Of a stretch of 64,000 nucleotides of DNA, positions 46,827-57,832 are shown one piece after another. The stretch's first letter is position 1, and the number at the start of each line of letters is the position of its first letter. The notes under the pieces are model-generated. The model was given only the letters and a program-made list of their open reading frames with translations, ran no database searches and had not been told where the DNA came from. Location of the stretch: NCBI GenBank assembly GCA_000827265.1, contig KN834755.1, positions 310,001 through 374,000 on the forward strand. The letters are read 5' to 3'. The position numbers were made by a program, and so were the translations under genes. This DNA comes from Collybiopsis luxurians FD-317 M1. Taxonomy: Eukaryota > Basidiomycota > Agaricomycetes > Agaricales > Omphalotaceae.

Positions 46827-48777
46827 TCACATTTCTACCGATATGCCGCAAGCAATATTCAGAGAAAAGAGAAACAGTAAAGCAAAAAAAAACACAGCTC
46901 TCACCTGTCCACAATCTCTGCATGTGTAGCAGCCACCTCGACCTAGATAGGGAGGTCTCGGAAGCAACGAATGAGGAGAGCGTTGGTTAGATTGTAATTG
47001 TACAATCTCACCGCATACTCCGCAACGTTCATTAACAGACGGATTTCCGAAAACCAAGATTTCATTCCGAAAAGCGTCTGGGGTAAGGGTGATCTCCTCG
47101 CGACGGTAGCCGCGGCATTCATGCTGAACTTCGGATTGTCGTTTTCCAGAACGCTGAGGAAGATCGATTACAGTTGAATCAGCACTGCCTTTTGAATGTA
47201 AACACAAATGCAGCAGATCTCCGTAACTTTCAGACATCTCTGATAGATTCATATTGAAATCGCGGGACATCCAAACGATCTCTTGACGGCAATAGGTACT
47301 ATCCGAGCTTTTAATGGTTTCTTTAAGGTTAGCGTCCATGATTTTGGATTTGCCTTCAGTCTGGGATCCGTAAGATGCAGGAAAATCAGCTTCGCTTTCT
47401 CCGTTTATGATATCGTGGTCATCTCGGTTCAGCTTCTCTCGGTGCAATATGTGATTAGATTCGCTGAAAAGCTTTAGAACGTTGAAAGTCAATTGTTCGA
47501 AACGTAACAGATACATCCAGATTGACCTTGTTTATGAGGGAATTGCAAACTGCGGCATCGCTTATTTCTGTCGCTTGAGATGCTATACCAGAAGGCTCGG
47601 GTGTGAAACAGACTACGCTGGATCCAGTTTCGTCCGAAAATACATCAAAGTTCTGCGGCGGATTATACCGTGAAAAATCGCGGCCGAGAGACATTGAATG
47701 TTCTTACCTCAATGCCGATATCCGCAAGACGTAGAGCCGTGTTTGCGTTCGATAAGTAATCAAGTGCCGACTATTTAAGACTAAGTTGGCGACATGCTGT
47801 AGAGGATGGGCAGTCAAGATTCACCGCAATACCATATACCTGATAAGTTCAAGATTGAGCACTCATGAAATAAGTATTACTGGCCACTCACGATCTGAGA
47901 TCCCACACCTGCCAGCCTCTCTCTGTCTCTCTTTGCCAGCAAAGATGCGATCAGACGACGAGGGTTGGCTTTACATGCTGCAATGAACTACGATAAACTC
48001 AAGCAGAGCAGCATCAAATGAATGACGCGTACTTCCTTTAAACACAATATAGCGAGGATCATTGTCGGAAATGGAGGGAGACGATATTCCTATAATGTCG
48101 AGGATATGAGGATTCCTGATCATTGTCCATAATAAATCATTACACGGATGCCAGTGAAGTAGGACGGTGAGTTGAACGTACAAACAGCGCGGAAAACAAT
48201 GCAGAGTTTTCTCCCATTGCTGTTTGATCAAAATTACAAACGCTTTTAAGTAATGGTTCCTTTATGCGTCTTGCCTGTTTTCCTGCAGAACCTTCAAATT
48301 CTTGGACAAGCAACTCTGAGGTCTGCGTAGATCCTAACTTGTTTATTGCGGTGAAGAACCGTGATCCTTTTCGCACACAAATGACCCTTCTTGAATCGAT
48401 TTGGTGCCTAGGAATGATAGTGAAGTTGAATTGAAGATTCTTCCACTATAACCGCCCTGAGTATCTCGAATCATTATGAATTTAAGTGCGAATTTTACTT
48501 TATTGATGCCCTTCGATAGCCGAGGTTTCTCGCGATGATATATGGTGTTCTGGCTGTTTCCATGATGTATAATAAATGACGGATTGTTCATTGTGAAATT
48601 GCTTGCGTTCGTGAATGCGGCTGAAGTTCTGCCAAAGGCAAGCAATTCGAGAAAATGTAATGGCGAGCCTCTCCAGTGAAATACTTACCCTGTGATCTGC
48701 GTTTCAAAGCTCAATGTATTCGATCCTCCCACCTGATCGTCGGTCGACTCCCTTTTTGATTCTGAATGGCTTTGCAT
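46827..48777 (-). pseudogene. Pseudokinase family copy C, probably broken
   Basis: Starts MQSHSESKRESTDDQ (48777). It carries AFTNASNFTMNNPSFIIHHG, GSRFFTAINKLG, LLVQEFEGSAGKQ, SALDYLS, RLADIGIE, NFDVFSDETGSSVVCFTPE and the large exon with LFSESNHILHREKLNRDDHD, HECRGYRREEITLTPDAF and NERCGVCGEIV. Here Lys and the DFG Asp are also missing. Between NK and the GSRFF exon the acceptor reads AAG|GGTCATT instead of AAG|GTCATT, shifting the frame by one. The 3' end is short: QLQSNQRSPHSLL then GGCYTCRDCGQ and a possible intron or stop at 46827, without the long tail of A and B. Confidence 0.6.
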
Positions 48778-49881
48778 GCCCCAAAGTTTGCTGAGAAAGT
48801 CCGAGTTGGTAAATACAGATAAAGAAGGGGGAGAAAGATGTCGATAAGAGCATGGCAACTGAATGTAGAACATGTTGAGATCACGCGGAGTATTTGTTGA
48901 ATGATATGGCTCATGTAGAACTTATACACACATCACTTTATTGTTCACCGGTGTATTCGTTGTCTGCTTAGAGGAGACTATAGCTACACATGATCATTTG
49001 AGCAAGTTATACATCATTTGATGCCCTTGATGGCATAAAAAGATGTGTTGGCATGTGTGCTCTTTACAAATTGGAATAAATACTTAAGCTAAAGAAGCAA
49101 ACAAGACAGAACTTAGTAGGACGAATGAGTCATGACTGAGCGGCGGTGCAGTATGAGTGGGAGCTGATGTCAAGCAAAATAAGGAAGACAGAAAAGTAGA
49201 AGGCAGCTTAGAACTTAAAGCCACCTGATCGTAAGTAGGAGGACGATCAGGCGGGCCGTGGATGGATAGGATACTTGGAAGCAGAGGATAGAGGTGAAGG
49301 TGAATGCTGAATGGAAAACAAACAAGCGCGAAAGGCGAGCACGAGGACGAGCACAGGCTGAGAGGAAGGACGAAGAAGCAAGAAACCGTTCAAAGGAAGC
49401 TCTAATATCTAACCAGTATATAGTACATATTCCTTTAAGTTACAAGACCTCCAATCATGGCACGCCCAAGCAGCAAGTTGTCGCAGGACTTCACTTGGTG
49501 AATATGCCAAAAAACAGTACTTGATTGCAGTTCGTAATGAGCTCTGGAGCCAGGAGTATCAACTTCTAAAGACAAGTTAGCCTTACCAGATTGAAAGTGG
49601 CTCGGGTTGGAGTGAAGGATATAGTGCAGACAATTATAGCTTTTGGTAACTACAGACATCTGGGATAATTTTGGCATAAAAGTCCTAAGTTGGAAACCAT
49701 ATCTAGAAACGATGGAGTTGCTTGTATCCTATTAGCGAAGCGGCAAAAGGGAACCAACATTTTTGGTCCTGGATCCATCAGGAATAGCTCCTACCAATGA
49801 TGGAATTCCATGCTAGGAGAGTCCACCTCGGCATTCCAAAAATCCATGGAGCGAAAGGATCAATGCCTGCTGATGATGGTA
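48778..49881. other. Intergenic between copies C and D
   Basis: AT-rich, no family feature seen. A lysine/arginine-rich open frame at 49294-49524 has no support. Confidence 0.4.
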
Positions 49882-51952
49882 CTAAGTTAGTGTTGTTAGC
49901 CCAAGAAATAACTGGAGACAGCTTGGGGGATGAAGCCGTTGAATCCCAAAAAGCAGAGCCAGCTGGGTTAGAGTAAAGTTCATCAACAAGCATAATGAAT
50001 AGATATACAACTCACTTTTATGGGGAAGCTCTGGATAACAACTGGAATGTAGAATTCCTGGATTTGTTTCTGGAGTTGGACCAGAACCAAGGGTATGGGT
50101 AGAATTTGACAGGTTCGGAACAGGATATTCAGAAACATGCTGGGTTGATGTTGATTCGCTGTACTGATCAGACTGCGGGCTAGACTGTAATCGGACTATC
50201 TCCCCACACAGACCACAACGTTCGTTAGCTGACGGTTTTCCAAAAATCAAGATTTTATTATGGAAAGGATCTGGAGTAAGGGTAATCTCCTCGCGACAGT
50301 AGCCGTGACATTCATGTTCAACTTCCGACCATCGTTTCCCATAGTGTTGGGGAAGAGGGATTGAGGTGGAGTTGCCTTCTTCTTGTGAAGGCAAACAGAA
50401 ATACAGAAGATCCCCGTAACTTTTAGACATTTCTGACAATGTCAAATTGAAGCAGCGGTACATCCAGGTGATTTCTCGTCGGCAACGGTCGCTGTCCAAG
50501 CTTTGCGCTGGCTCTTCGAGGCTGAATTCTATAGCTTTGGATTTACCTTTGGCTTGAGGTCCATATGATCCACGCATGCCAGCCTCGAATTCTTCGCTCA
50601 CGATATCATCGTCGATACGGTCGAGTTTCTCTCTGTGCAGGATATAATTGGCGTCGCTGAAAAGCTGGAAAATGAAAATGTTCAATCATTCATTTAATAT
50701 GTATTTGATTCTTCTAAACTGACCTTGGTCATAAAGGAATTGAACACAGCAACATCGCTCATCTCTGACTCTTGAGGTGTTACCCCCACAAGCTCAGGCG
50801 TGAAACAGACCATACTGTGTCCATTGTCGTTCGAAAATACATCGAAGTTCTGCGACGGTACATACTTGGATTTGGTAAAGTTGCAGTCAGAAGATCTTTG
50901 GAGCGCTTACCTCGATGCCGATATCTGCAAGACGTAGGACCGTACCTGCTTTTGACAAATAATCCAATCCTGACTATGCCAAATCTGAGATAATGGAACA
51001 TTGTAGAATGTAGATGAATGAGATTCACCGCGATACCATAAACCTACCGAAGATTGATTGACATGTAGTACTTTCGGAAATATCTTCGAACCTTTCTACT
51101 TACTACTCGCGATCCTACGCCCGCCAGTCTCTCTCTGTCTCTCTCAGCCAGCAAAGATGCAATCAGAAGGCGAGGGTCGCTTCTACTGGCTGCGAGGAAT
51201 CATTTAATTGGCTCAGGGGGTAGCAAAAATCATTCAGGTAGACAGAGCATACCTCCTTTGTATACTATGTACCGAGGATTGCGCAAGGAGATTGAGGGAG
51301 GAGATATTCCTACAACGCGAAGGAGATGAGGATTCCTAGTGAATATCAACAATCCCTCATCACATGGTCATTAACGATACAAGGCAGCAGGATGAGCTCA
51401 CAAAGAGTGGGGAATCCAATGCAGAGTTTTTTCCCATTGCTGTTTAATCGAGTTGGCTACTAGTTCCAAATCACAATGGTGAAGTGCATCTTGCCTGCAT
51501 TCCCGAAGAACCTTCAAATTCTTGTACAATCACATTTGAGGTCACAGAAGGTCCACATGTCCTTGTTGCGGCATAGAACCGTGATCCTTCTCGTACTTTA
51601 TTGATTCCTCTCGATAGCTTGGGCTTCTTGCGACAATATGCCACGTTATGAGTGTTGCCATGATGTATGACAAAAGACGGATTGTACATCGTGAAGTCGC
51701 TCGCATTAGCGAACGCGGTTGGCGCGCTGAAGGCAAGAAGTTTTATGAGTCTTGGCGAGCTTGTACGGTAAAAATGTGAAAATAAAAAGAGCAAAGGAAA
51801 GAAAAGAACAAAAAAGAAAAGAAAAAAACGTACCCAGAGTTCTGCGTTTCGATACTCAGCGTCCTCAGCTCTTCCACCTGATCGTTAGATGACTCTGATT
51901 CAGATTCAGAATGGCTTTGCATGTCCAGAAGGTTGTTAAGAAGTCGGTCCAA
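49882..51952 (-). CDS. Pseudokinase family copy D
   Basis: Starts at 51952 (MDRLLNNLLDMQSHSES) or at the inner Met, 51922, that matches the other copies. Exons carry AFANASDFTMYNPSFVIHHG, a fused exon GINKVREGSRFYAATRT...NVIVQEFEG (the intron present in A-C is absent), QWEKTLHWIPHSL, NPHLLRVVGISPPSI, YIVYKG, RLLIASLLAERDRERLAGVG, SGLDYLSKAGTVLRLADIG, NFDVFSNDNGHSMVCFTPE and the large exon to about 50000 (HECHGYCREEITLTPDPF, NERCGLCGEIV). Lys and DFG Asp are absent. The tail resembles copy A (ALGSGP/TLGSGP, NPGILHSS) but stops at 49882 after a possible donor at 50018. It looks intact in the core. Confidence 0.6.
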
Positions 51953-52192
51953 GTTTTCTCACTACGCCAAACCCCAGGTAAAGAAAAGCAAAAAAAGTAT
52001 GACAGCGTTGAACAATGTCGAACATGCCGCACACCGCCACGACCATGTCAAAAACGGGTTCTGTAGACATGAATAATTCAATAAACAGGAGTCCCAGGGG
52101 AAGATGAACGGATGATAGTAGGCATAAGGAAGGACGACTCTAGCCCGAGGGAGCAGCAAGGGAAGGGTAAACGCCCCTAAGTTATTGTACTG

Positions 52193-52235
52193 AGTCACGG
52201 ACACGATCACGGACACGATCACGTGTTACTTTAAC
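52193..52235 (-). promoter_or_regulatory. CACGTG/GTGTCC motif repeat upstream of copy D
   Basis: On the minus strand the sequence reads CACGTGATCGTGTCC followed by GTGATCGTGTCC and GTGACTCAG, about 250 nt before the start of copy D. Near-identical motifs lie upstream of copy A (29406, 29798, 30077). CACGTG is a bHLH-type E-box core. Confidence 0.5.
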
Positions 52236-52408
52236 GCAATTCCCATACCCAGTATCATACAGTTCCAGTGGGTTATGAAACTTGACAAAGTGTAATAAAT
52301 CCGAAATTCATTATCATCATGCGCATTCATTCAATAAATATTCCAGAAGAAAAATGAAGGAATTGAAATAAACCACGGTCATCGTTCGTAACAAGATTGA
52401 GACTATCA

Positions 52409-53637
52409 TCAGATCGGTACCCAGTACAGTTTCTAAGAATAAGTAGGAATGTTAGTCTTCGAACATTGTTTGTTCCCTTGAGCACTCACGAATTCCGAAA
52501 CACCTGCATCCAAGGAGGCGGTTCCCCACAATTGACTTGAAGATGCGTAGAAGAGGATTGGTACAGTAGAGGGTGCAGGAGAGCCATCTGGCGAATAAGA
52601 GGTCAGTAAGTATCCAGAATGATATCACTGAGTGCGAGCAAGTGACGTACCAGGGTTAACAAAGATCGCAGTAATTTCGTTGGTAACAGAATCAATGTAG
52701 AACTTGAGCGTCGTTGAGTTGATTGACTCTAAAGAATGTTTTTCCACGATAAGATGGACTCACATCGGCGTTTTGAACATAGTATGATCCGTCGTAGACA
52801 GAGGAGGTGCCAGCGGGAACTGAGAGGAAAATAAGTCCGTCAACACCACGAAACTTCTACGAGACGTGCCGAATACGTACCACTAAGGGTGCTCCAGAAC
52901 AAGTTCTGATAACTGGGTTTTCGTCAGTAACAAAACTTTGGAGGCTCGTAGACATAAAAACTGACTATGTATATCCAGTTTGTAGGTACTGGATTGAAGA
53001 TCGTATAAATGAAAGATAGCGAGGCTGCCAGTATGATACATGATAAGCGGGAACGGCAAAAATTATTGTCTGGATGATCTTACAGAGACGCTGTCCGAAG
53101 AGCACCATTTGAACTGCAAGCCCGATCCGGTATCGGTGTAGGTGAACACGTTGCCTTTCGACCGCTTCGAGTAGGCGATGGGGCTGATTGAAAGTAAATT
53201 ATTTCCGTCGCGTAGCCAAGAGTAAAAGGTATCTCCATTATAGACCGCGATATTTCCCTTCGGAGCGCTACAGACATTATATGAGAGCCGGGTCATTGAG
53301 TAACTCAAAGACTCACTAATTGTCGAGCTGACACTGTGCAACAGGAGAAATTCTTGGAGCAAGAGCCGGTGCTTCGTAGATAATACTAGGATCAGGAAGA
53401 CAAGATAATTGCAGGGGCAGAAAAATACTCACCCGACGGGTTAAAAAGGGTTCTCGGAGCCCGTGGGGGAAGCCCTCGCTGGAATCTTTGCGCATTCGTC
53501 AAGAATTCTTCTCCTGATTCGGCAGAGCGATGCTTGGGGCGAGCGCCAGGCAGAGGACCGGGTACAATTGCAAGGGAAACATTTACAAGCGCACAAACGA
53601 AGAGTAGGAATCGAAGTGAGAGAATGCCTGACTTCAT
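52409..53637 (-). CDS. Secreted hypothetical protein
   Basis: The first exon (53637 to about 53432) gives a signal peptide MKSGILSLRFLLFVCALVNV then SLAIVPGPLPGARP, followed by TNAQRFQRGLPPRAPRTLFN, a proline/arginine stretch seen near the N-terminus of many secreted mushroom proteins. Later exons include ISPVAQCQLDN, APKGNIAVYNGDTFYSWL, YTDTGSGLQFKWC, INSTTLKFYIDSVTNEITAIF and SPAPSTVPILFYASSSQLWG, with the stop after KLYWVPI. The C-terminal part looks beta-rich. I know no function. The start at 53637 is chosen because an upstream Met would bury the signal peptide. Some internal splice sites are approximate. Confidence 0.6.
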
Positions 53638-54115
53638 CTCGTTCGAGGACGAAACGAATTCGAAGCTTCTGGCCCTTATAAGAGAACCCAAGTCTCTGGT
53701 TAGTAGATCAATAGGGGAAACGCAAAGCGATCGTTTTTTACGCTTTTGTTTCCGACTTGGCGAGTCAAAGTCATGCTATAGATTGGTCAATAAATGATAA
53801 AAGAGTCCTCCGCATCTCCTCTCAGTCCAATAGTTGGTCCATCATCGAGACTCTGCGAATCTTTTGAGGGCCTCATCACAAGTGGGTTGCTAAAGGCTGA
53901 AAAATCCGGGGATATGGCTTCACGATCTATTGCATCTAGACCTGTCATTGTTTTGAAGACTCGAGAACAAGGTACGAAAACAGGTACGAAAACAGGTACG
54001 ACTCTACGAGGCCCGATTCCCGCAGCTCGGTCCGCTGCGGAACCACTGCGCCGTGCGTAAAATACGTATAGGCGCCCGTGACTAATTAGCTCTTCACCTC
54101 CATGATTGCTGTAGA

Positions 54116-55373
54116 ATGAAGCGAAAATCCAGTTTCTCAGATGAAAAAAGTCGAAAAAAAGGTACATTTGACGATAAATCAAATCTTCGATCATTTGTTG
54201 AGCGCATTCTAGGTTCCATTGGGAAGAGTTCTGACAGTTACGCCAGCGGGGCAACTACGTTGACAGGTTTTTCTGGTCTCCTCGACTTTTCTGATCAGGA
54301 CAATATTGAAACGCGCGCTAACAAGATCGCGGAACAGATTATACACTCTCTCGTTCTTGTTCTCAAGAGCAAGTCCGAGATTGTCGCCGTCTTTGAAGTG
54401 TTGGAATTAGAATTTTACTTGTGGCAAGTCGGGGTACACGAAGACCCTTTTACGCATAGGGCGGTAGAGCAAGCGGAGAGTGGAAAATGGTGTTGTGATG
54501 TCCTTATTGCATTGTTTGATGTCGAGTTAATCGTGATATAGGTATTTTCACCGTGTGCCGCAAAGATCTGGTAGTCAGAAAACCGCCGTCGGTAGTGGGT
54601 ACCGGGGAGGGTCCAGGAAAGGATTAGATATCACCATCGGTCAACCCGCCATTACTTCCTCTCCCTACTTTTCTACTACCTCTAAATCAGGCATTCAGAC
54701 CAGAGATCCAACAAGAGGAGGAATATTACTCCGAACTCTTCGAAATACTTCTACCGGCAAAGTTGTATCCGGACCCTCGCTGATAGTCGACGAAATATTG
54801 AAATTGAGTCAAGCCTCAAAGATATCAGAACTAGTCGATGAAAAATGGATGGGCAATATCTCTGTGTTTCGAGGAGACAGTTCCTCCGCAGAGGATACTG
54901 ACATGCTCTATCTGAAATTAAAAACAGACATCGAGGCCAAACTTCCTGTCATATATCAGTCTCCTCGCATAGGTCTTGACCCATTCTATCCTGGTGTCTC
55001 TCTTACACCCTCCCACCCGCGTGTCGCCTTCTCGACGAAACTGTACCGATATTTCATCCATCCAGCTTTGTTGACCTCAAACGGTCGACCACAAACTTTC
55101 CTCGGAGTTCTTTCCTCTCTGAACCCGATTTTTCCTTCTCCGGGTACTACTATAAACGAGGGAGAAATGACAACGCTCAAAAACCGCATTTGCGAGCAAA
55201 GTGGCATGAAAATTCAAACTGTTGCCAAGTATCTCGAATATTACTTGGATGGGCTAAAAGATCGCTCTAACTTGGAGTCTTTTACACGAGCGACTAAGAA
55301 GCAGGCCTCGGCCTCACCGGCCACATATCTGCAATTGATGGGTATTTTGTCCGCTGTCGGCGAAAGTTTTTAA
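54116..55373 (+). CDS. Uncharacterised WYFHR / RGGSRKGLD family protein (401 aa)
   Basis: Two exons, 54116-54489 and 54542-55373, join at W of KWYFHRVPQRSG. Motifs: YLWQVGVHEDPFTH, YRGGSRKGLDITIG, GGILLRTLRN, VVSGPSLIVDEIL, SPRIGLDPFYPG, RYFIHPALLTSNGRPQTFLG and a C-terminal EYYLDGLKDRS. The pattern (His/Arg-rich WYFHR, glycine-rich RKGLD, GGIL-R) recurs in fungal and bacterial hypothetical proteins, some loosely labelled as 3-methyladenine glycosylases; I do not rely on that label. No signal peptide or membrane segment; the N-terminus is lysine-rich. Confidence 0.7.
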
Positions 55374-55446
55374 AAGCACAATCCAGCCGTGTGGATAGGT
55401 ATTTTGTCCGCTGTCGGCGAAAGTTTTTAAAAGCACAATCCGGCCG
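55341..55446. repeat. 57-bp tandem duplication over a stop codon
   Basis: The last codons and stop of the WYFHR gene plus its first 3' bases occur twice in tandem with a 57-bp period (second unit from 55398), with only one or two differences. The second copy lies in the 3' UTR and does not alter the protein. Confidence 0.9.
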
Positions 55447-55525
55447 TACTATAAGCAGTATTCGTTGACGTCGTATTTATGTCATTTATTCATACAAACT
55501 GAAAGAAACTGATTGCTCCACGTCT

Positions 55526-56512
55526 TCAGGTATGCAAGATTCCCAAAGGTAGACGAGCAACCGCCCTAGGCTCAGCACGAAGCAATTCGCTTACTCCGAT
55601 GTAAAATGCAATTAAGCCTGTGCAAATACCAAAGGCTCCTCCAGCTGTTAAAACGCTGAAATTGCAAACAGGAATTGAACTTTGTAAATGACAAAGAAAG
55701 TGAAAAATGGCTCTTACTGTGGGTTTCCACTCCATTCCGCGATAGAAAGCATCAGCAGGGCGAGATCAAGAGCGGTCAGCAAGACACTGAACGCAACATT
55801 TCGTCGGAGGACGGCCAGCCTGTGAACACGTTAGGTTCGTTAGGTTCAGACCATTATTGAAAAGTGGACACACAGGAAGAAGAAAGTAATCATGAACCAT
55901 GCAATAAGGAATATTCCGACAGCGTTCGCAAATTCGTCTGGGTCAGAATATGCCGCCTGAATACCAGAAGCGGGAATGAAAATCGTAGCGTATGACATCC
56001 AGAACGATCCGTAAGACGCGAAAGCTAAGGGAAGGTATGTTTTAGGAAAGCATTCGCATAATGTTCGAGCAACATACCGGTAGCACCGAATACATTTCCT
56101 CGCGGAAATTCCCACATTCCAGCAATGAACTGGGTCAAACCACCTAAACAATTTTGATAAAAGGCATTTCTAAAGCAATTAGACGCCCCAACGGACCTGC
56201 GAAAAGAGCCATTCCAAGAACCACGTTGGTATGAGAGATCCCACGAGTCCCAACATTATACATAGATAGGATGAACGTCGTCGACGCGAAGGAAAACAGA
56301 CCCCTTTGAAGTAAAGTTCCTTTATTTGAATTTCCTACCTAATATTATCGGACGTACATTGGCCCAGGATTTGCGATGTGAGAAGGGTATCTTTGGTAGC
56401 TAACTGGGTCGCCAGAACCAGGTCCATATTCCTCGACGTCAGTGGCCCGGGCTCCTCTACCGTTATTGAGGTTCTCAACGCGACCTTTCTCTGCGTCAGT
56501 TGATGTAGACAT
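55526..56512 (-). CDS. Acetate transporter, GPR1/FUN34/YaaH (ATO) family
   Basis: Six-pass membrane protein. The start is MSTSTDAEKGRVENLNN (56512), followed by a hydrophilic N-terminus and the family signature NPGPMGLFSFASTTFILSMY created by a splice (AT|G). Further segments: GISHTNVVLGMALFAGGLTQ, MWEFPRGNVFGATG, FASYGSFWMSYATIFIPASG, GIFLIAWFMITFFF, LTALDLALLMLSI and AFGICTGLIAFYIGVSELL. These proteins export or import acetate/ammonium in yeast and fungi at the plasma membrane. Several short exons (introns of 45-60 nt). Confidence 0.88.
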
Positions 56513-57832
56513 TTCGGGGAGGTTAGTGGGATGCCTGTTGGATTAGGGTAACAGTAGCGAAAATAACCTGGGATGGACAGTTCTTATATCTCGCATTTGT
56601 GACGCAAGGGAGCAAGTGTGGAATCAGTCTCCAAAAAAGATGGGAACCTTCGTTCCAAGTAAGGTATAGATCAGTGAGAGCATAGGGAAGGCCTACCGTT
56701 CGAACATAAGAAGCAACAACTCGTGAGTATTTTCTTCTCCTTCAGTCGTGTGGAGCGGATTCGTGTGATCTCTGGAAGCTCAAATGACTTGCAACAAGCA
56801 GTCGATGTTGTAGTTTACTCGGAAATGAATAGATGATCTTCCAGATGAACTGGCGACCGTTCTCAAGCCGTGGTGATGCCTAGGACATAGTTACAATGTG
56901 CGGGTACCTGGACTCTTCATGGAAGACGAGAACCCTACAACTTCCGAAAGAGCCTCGGAACAGACAGCAGGAATAAGTATAGCGGAAGGCCAGACAGCAT
57001 GGCAAGTCCGGCTTTACACGACTTTCAAACTAGACTCTCAGGAGTCGAAGTGGACTGCCAGTTATAAAATACAACTTAGGCAGGCGCATTTGGAGCTGTC
57101 GGTTGGTAGGCGTGGACGTGAAGAGAATTTGCTGTCAAAGGGCTGGCTTGATGCAGCTAAACAAATGATACGTCCGAGGCTCAGTGAACGCTGAACTTGA
57201 ACACGGAATTGCATCCAGGATAGGCTCGGTCAAAGCTGTATGCATTCGATTCCGTTGGATTCAGTACACGGTAAAGCTATTGGGGGCAGAACACAACCTA
57301 ATCAGCGATACTAATTGAATCAAGCACTATGTACCGATGCCTGGATTGGGTGCAATACCGCAATACCAATAACCCGAACTGACGTACATTGATAGCGTTG
57401 TGATGGAAGAGTTCGCTGCCAGAGTTCGTCGCTTCGCTCCTCTATTTCCGGACGCTGAGATAAATATTGCGGAATTGGCACTAATACATGAATGCGTAAT
57501 GATAGGAAGGAAACAATACTATTTAGACAATCGGAGGTGGCCAGAAAGGAAAGGTAGGACAAAGAGGGTAATTGATAGGAAAGGCGAAGTACATTAACAT
57601 TCAAAAGAGCGGACTAGGCAGCCTTTGACCGCCAGAAATGAGAGGTAAAGGAAAGCGATATAGAATGACTATGAATGGAAGGAAGTAAGCTAGGAAATAC
57701 CGTGAGTTAGCAGGATAGAAGAGCAGTGTAGAATGTCAAAGACGACAGGTTTGGAAACAAATGACACACAGACCAAGATCGTGTCGTGAGGATTGCACGC
57801 AAGGTGAATAAATCCTTCCAAGCCTTGCTTGC
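56513..57832. other. Intergenic, no gene seen
   Basis: An open frame at 56898-57194 (98 codons) lacks splice signals, homology features or a believable start context. Nothing else stands out. Confidence 0.4.

Noticed and set aside
56898..57194. 98-codon plus-strand frame
   Set aside because: No family feature, no splice signals, no conserved neighbour; length is compatible with chance.
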